Shown: in pieces, positions 6,755-9,410 of the stretch | How positions within the stretch are numbered: position 1 is the first letter of the stretch | Layout: each line of letters opens with the position of its first letter | Assembly: GCA_046545795.1 (NCBI GenBank) | Contig: JBKGZD010000100.1 | Coordinates: 1 to 9,410, forward strand | Reading direction: 5' to 3' | Length of the DNA stretch: 9,410 nucleotides | Source of the DNA: JAGXLC01 sp046545795 | Lineage (GTDB): Bacteria > Bacteroidota > Bacteroidia > Bacteroidales > UBA12077 | Translations under genes and position numbers: made by a program | The notes under the pieces: generated by a model | Told to the model about the DNA's origin: nothing | The model's database searches: none | Seen by the model: only the letters and a program-made list of their open reading frames with translations

Positions 6755-7996
6755 ATGATAAAATACACTAAATACTTATTAGACAACGGACTCAGATTAA
6801 TAGTTCATCAGGATACATCAACCCCCATAGCTACTGTAAATCTGCTATATAACGTAGGGTCCAAACATGAAACGCCTGACAAGACAGGCTTTGCTCACCT
6901 TTTTGAACACCTTATGTTTGAAGGTTCAGTAAATATTCCTGCCTATGATACACCCCTGCAAATTGCCGGAGGTGAAAACAATGCTTTTACATCAAATGAT
7001 ATTACGAATTATTATTTAACGCTGCCCCTGCAAAATATTGAAACAGCCTTCTGGCTTGAATCTGACAGAATGCTCGGACTTAATCTCACAAAAGAAAAGC
7101 TGGAAATTCAAAAAAATGTAGTTATTGAAGAATTTAACCAGCGATATATTAACCAGCCTTATGGTGATGCCCACTTAACTCTGCGCCCAATGGCCTATAA
7201 AGTTCATCCTTATCGGTGGCCGACAATAGGCAGGGATATGTCACATATAAGAAATGCCACACTTGAAGATGTTAAAGAGTTTTTCTACCATCATTATGCT
7301 CCTAACAATGCAATACTAACGGTAGTAGCAAACGAAAAGCCTGAAAAGATCAGGTCTTTGGTAGAAAAATGGTTTGGATCAATTCCCAGACGGGAAATTA
7401 CAGAACGAGAAATACCACAAGAACCACCACAGAAAGAACCACGAAAAAAAACAATTAAAAACAAAGATGTCCCGCACAATGTGCTTTTCAAAGCATATCA
7501 CATTTGTGGCCACACACATCCCGACTATCATGCAACAGATTTAATATCAGATATACTGGCTAATGGGAAATCTTCAAGGCTTTATCAATCCATGGTTAAA
7601 GAGAAAAAAATTTTTAGTCAAATAGATGCCCATATAACCGGGGATATTGATCCCGGGCTGCTCATGATAAACGGCAGTATAGCTAATGGAACACCGATAG
7701 AAAAAGCAGAAAGTGAACTCAACAATGAATTGAAAAAATTAACAGAAAAAAAAATACCGGAACAAGAGTTAGAAAAAGTAAAAAATAAAGTAGAAGCCAC
7801 TCATACATTCTCTCTCACCAGCGCATTGTATAAAGCCATGAATCTATCTTATTATGAGCTACTGGGCGATGCAGAAATCATTAACAAAGAAATGCAGGCA
7901 TACAGGAAAATAAAACCTGAGGACATTCAGCGTGTAAGCTCTGAGGTTTTACAAGAAAACAATTGTTCAACCCTTTACTATTTATCAAAACAATAA
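6755..7996 (+). CDS. M16 family zinc metallopeptidase, catalytic subunit
   Basis: A 413-residue M16B (insulinase/MPP-like) protein. The inverted zinc motif HLFEH at 48-52 supplies His48, His52 and catalytic Glu51. VVIEEFNQR at 122-130 supplies the distal ligand, Glu126 by spacing to known members (Glu125 is the alternative). Other family landmarks are LDNGLRLIVHQD at 9-20, LYNVGSKHE at 31-39 and the Gly-Glu-Asn-Asn-Ala region at 73-77. The C-terminal M16 domain covers about 175-360, with a charged linker (about 212-237) separating it from the N-terminal half. Such enzymes degrade peptides in an enclosed chamber formed with a partner subunit. No signal peptide is visible, so it should be cytoplasmic. 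It lies 4 bases before the partner gene, in the order usual for these pairs. The chosen ATG places the conserved N-terminal strand at the expected position. The natural substrate cannot be read from the sequence. Confidence 0.93.
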   Translation: MIKYTKYLLDNGLRLIVHQDTSTPIATVNLLYNVGSKHETPDKTGFAHLFEHLMFEGSVNIPAYDTPLQIAGGENNAFTSNDITNYYLTLPLQNIETAFWLESDRMLGLNLTKEKLEIQKNVVIEEFNQRYINQPYGDAHLTLRPMAYKVHPYRWPTIGRDMSHIRNATLEDVKEFFYHHYAPNNAILTVVANEKPEKIRSLVEKWFGSIPRREITEREIPQEPPQKEPRKKTIKNKDVPHNVLFKAYHICGHTHPDYHATDLISDILANGKSSRLYQSMVKEKKIFSQIDAHITGDIDPGLLMINGSIANGTPIEKAESELNNELKKLTEKKIPEQELEKVKNKVEATHTFSLTSALYKAMNLSYYELLGDAEIINKEMQAYRKIKPEDIQRVSSEVLQENNCSTLYYLSKQ

Positions 7997-8000
7997 CAAT

Positions 8001-9293
8001 ATGGAAGAATTAAACAGACAGATACCGCCTGAAACATCAATCATAAAAACATTCCAGGCACCAGAAGCAGAGAAATCAAAGCTTGCAAACGGAATACCCA
8101 TATATATCATAAATTCAGGAACAGAAGATATTATAAAAATTGATCTTCAGTTTAAGGCTGGTGATTGGTTCCAAAACAAGCAACTAACAGCAGAAACGAC
8201 TAGTGAAATGTTAACCGAGGGAACGCAAAGCTTATCATCAGTCGAAATTGCAAATCAACTGGATTATTACGGAGCAATCCTGAAAAGTGCTTCGAATAAA
8301 GACACTGCAACAGTAACCCTGGTAACACTTAAAAAACATCTTGAGCCACTTGTTAAACTTCTTTCAGATATTGTTAAAAAACCGGATTTCCCCGAAAACG
8401 AACTCTCAACATACATCGAAAACAAGAAGCAACGATTCTTGCTGGAACGGGCCAAAGTTAATACCCTGTCAAAAATAAAATTTTATGAAGCAATCTTTGG
8501 TAGCAACCATCCCTATGGTAAAGTAACAGAATACGAAGACTTCGGAAAAGTGAAGCGGGATGATCTCATTCAATTTCATAAAGACCATTATATACCGGAG
8601 AACTGTAAGGCATTGATAACAGGTAACACAGATACCGAAACGTTCAGGATTATAAACAAATACTTTGGAGGGTCTGACTGGAAAAAAGGAAGCAATATTG
8701 CTGTTCCGCAATATCCTGTTCAAAGCCTGGGAAAACAGGAAATTTTTACTCCGAAACAAGATGCTGTGCAAGCTGCCATAAGGATTGGCAAACCGGTCAT
8801 TAATAAGCATCATCCGGATTACTTAGGAATGAAGATTGTAACAACAGTATTAGGAGGATATTTTGGTTCCAGGCTCATGAAAAATGTAAGAGAAGAAAAA
8901 GGATACACCTACGGAATTAATGCTATCCTGGCTTCTTTCGTCTATGAAGGCTATTTTATGATTGCCTCTGAAGTGGGTGCCAATGTATGCAGGAAAGCAA
9001 TTGACGCAATTAAGCAAGAAATTCAACGTTTGAAAAAAGAAAAGGTAGGAAGCTCAGAGCTGGAAATGGTCAAAAACTATCTGACTGGAGAATTACTGAG
9101 GCTTTTCGATGGGCCTCTGTCAACATCAAGCAGCTACCTGACATTAATGGAAAGCGAAGTCTCAGAAGATTATTTCAGTCGAATGTTTAAAAAAGTTAAC
9201 GAAATCGATGCAAAAGAGATAATAGAACTGGCAAATAAGTATCTTAACGAAGAAGATATGGTTCTGTCAATTGCCGGACAATGCAATGGTTAA
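8001..9293 (+). CDS. M16 family peptidase, non-catalytic partner subunit
   Basis: A 430-residue M16B protein that has lost the zinc site. The region matching HxxEH reads AETTSEML (64-71), so Glu65, Ser68 and Glu69 replace His, Glu and His. It keeps the C-terminal signature GSRLMKNVREEKGYTYG (289-305), with Arg291 and Tyr304, the Arg/Tyr pair that inactive M16B partners use to position substrate. HHPDYLGMKIV (270-280) is also typical. With the preceding subunit it should form a heterodimeric protease comparable to the paired M16B proteins of Sphingomonas and to mitochondrial processing peptidase alpha/beta. No signal peptide is seen. The N-terminal extension of about 25 residues is polar, and the first ATG follows the upstream stop by only 4 bases, which suggests coupled translation. 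Confidence 0.92.
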   Translation: MEELNRQIPPETSIIKTFQAPEAEKSKLANGIPIYIINSGTEDIIKIDLQFKAGDWFQNKQLTAETTSEMLTEGTQSLSSVEIANQLDYYGAILKSASNKDTATVTLVTLKKHLEPLVKLLSDIVKKPDFPENELSTYIENKKQRFLLERAKVNTLSKIKFYEAIFGSNHPYGKVTEYEDFGKVKRDDLIQFHKDHYIPENCKALITGNTDTETFRIINKYFGGSDWKKGSNIAVPQYPVQSLGKQEIFTPKQDAVQAAIRIGKPVINKHHPDYLGMKIVTTVLGGYFGSRLMKNVREEKGYTYGINAILASFVYEGYFMIASEVGANVCRKAIDAIKQEIQRLKKEKVGSSELEMVKNYLTGELLRLFDGPLSTSSSYLTLMESEVSEDYFSRMFKKVNEIDAKEIIELANKYLNEEDMVLSIAGQCNG

Positions 9294-9309
9294 TCAGACA
9301 TAAAACTCA

Positions 9310-9410
9310 ATGGCAAAAAAGATTCTATTACTAATTTTGATAAGTGCGGGGATGCTGCAGGTTTATGCACAGCATCCACCACCTGAGCTCATCAATGCAA
9401 CAATAATAAA
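9310..9410 (+). CDS. Secreted protein of unknown function, 5' part only
   Basis: An open frame begins at the ATG at 9310, 16 bases after the M16 partner's stop, and runs off the window end after 33 codons. It encodes a clear Sec signal peptide: Ala-Lys-Lys n-region, hydrophobic core LLLILISAG, and VYA before Gln21. The mature part begins QHPPPELINATII. That Pro-rich opening followed by a beta-strand-like stretch resembles the first Ig/fibronectin-like module of large Bacteroidota surface proteins, some with C-terminal sorting domains, but too little is visible to assign a family. The spacing suggests co-transcription with the M16 pair. Confidence 0.75.
   Translation, partial: MAKKILLLILISAGMLQVYAQHPPPELINATII

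Noticed and set aside
8469..8813. Minus-strand open frame of 114 codons inside the second M16 gene
   Set aside because: It is antisense to a well-conserved M16 domain and its translation shows no family motif.
1..9410. Search for tRNA genes, CRISPR repeats, insertion sequences, attachment sites or an origin
   Set aside because: No spaced repeat series, transposase motif, terminal inverted repeats, tRNA-like cloverleaf or repeat cluster was seen; almost all bases lie in housekeeping-type genes.

Overview
The window is AT-rich DNA that reads as a Bacteroidota chromosome, most likely of the Bacteroidales/Marinilabiliales type. Three things point there: a GldB-family lipoprotein, a short Bacteroidota-style DnaE, and promoter elements matching the Bacteroidota consensus (TTG then TAnnTTTG, with no E. 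coli-style -10/-35). Start codons are mostly preceded by A/T-rich stretches rather than strong Shine-Dalgarno sequences, which also fits. I see no tRNA, rRNA, insertion sequence, CRISPR array or prophage gene. Coding density is high and the genes look intact, so this is mainly ordinary core-genome territory.

Left half, minus strand (5408 down to 64): three closely spaced genes in one direction. They encode a small outer-membrane beta-barrel protein, a glutamine-dependent NAD+ synthetase (nadE), and a short DNA polymerase III alpha-type polymerase (dnaE-like). Gaps of 40 and 55 bases suggest one transcription unit. It probably starts at a TAnnTTTG element near 5461-5468 and ends at a hairpin plus T-run that overlaps the dnaE stop codon.

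Centre, plus strand (5483-6487): a GldB-type lipoprotein gene diverges from the barrel gene across a 74-base intergenic region. GldB belongs to the gliding motility/type IX secretion gene set. A hairpin follows its stop codon.

The 267 bases between gldB and the next gene hold that hairpin, a well-spaced Bacteroidota promoter (6525-6554), a 10-bp tandem direct repeat and a second hairpin in a leader of about 195 bases.

Right half, plus strand (6755 to the window end): two M16 (insulinase-like) peptidase subunits, 4 bases apart. The first has the zinc motif HxxEH. The second has lost it but keeps the C-terminal Arg/Tyr signature, the classic active/inactive pair of a heterodimeric M16B protease. 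A gene for a secreted protein starts 16 bases later and is cut by the window end.

I did not find a clearly new biological system. The points most worth a second look are the short polymerase in the nadE unit, the long structured leader before the M16 pair, and the linkage of nadE, a barrel protein and gldB.
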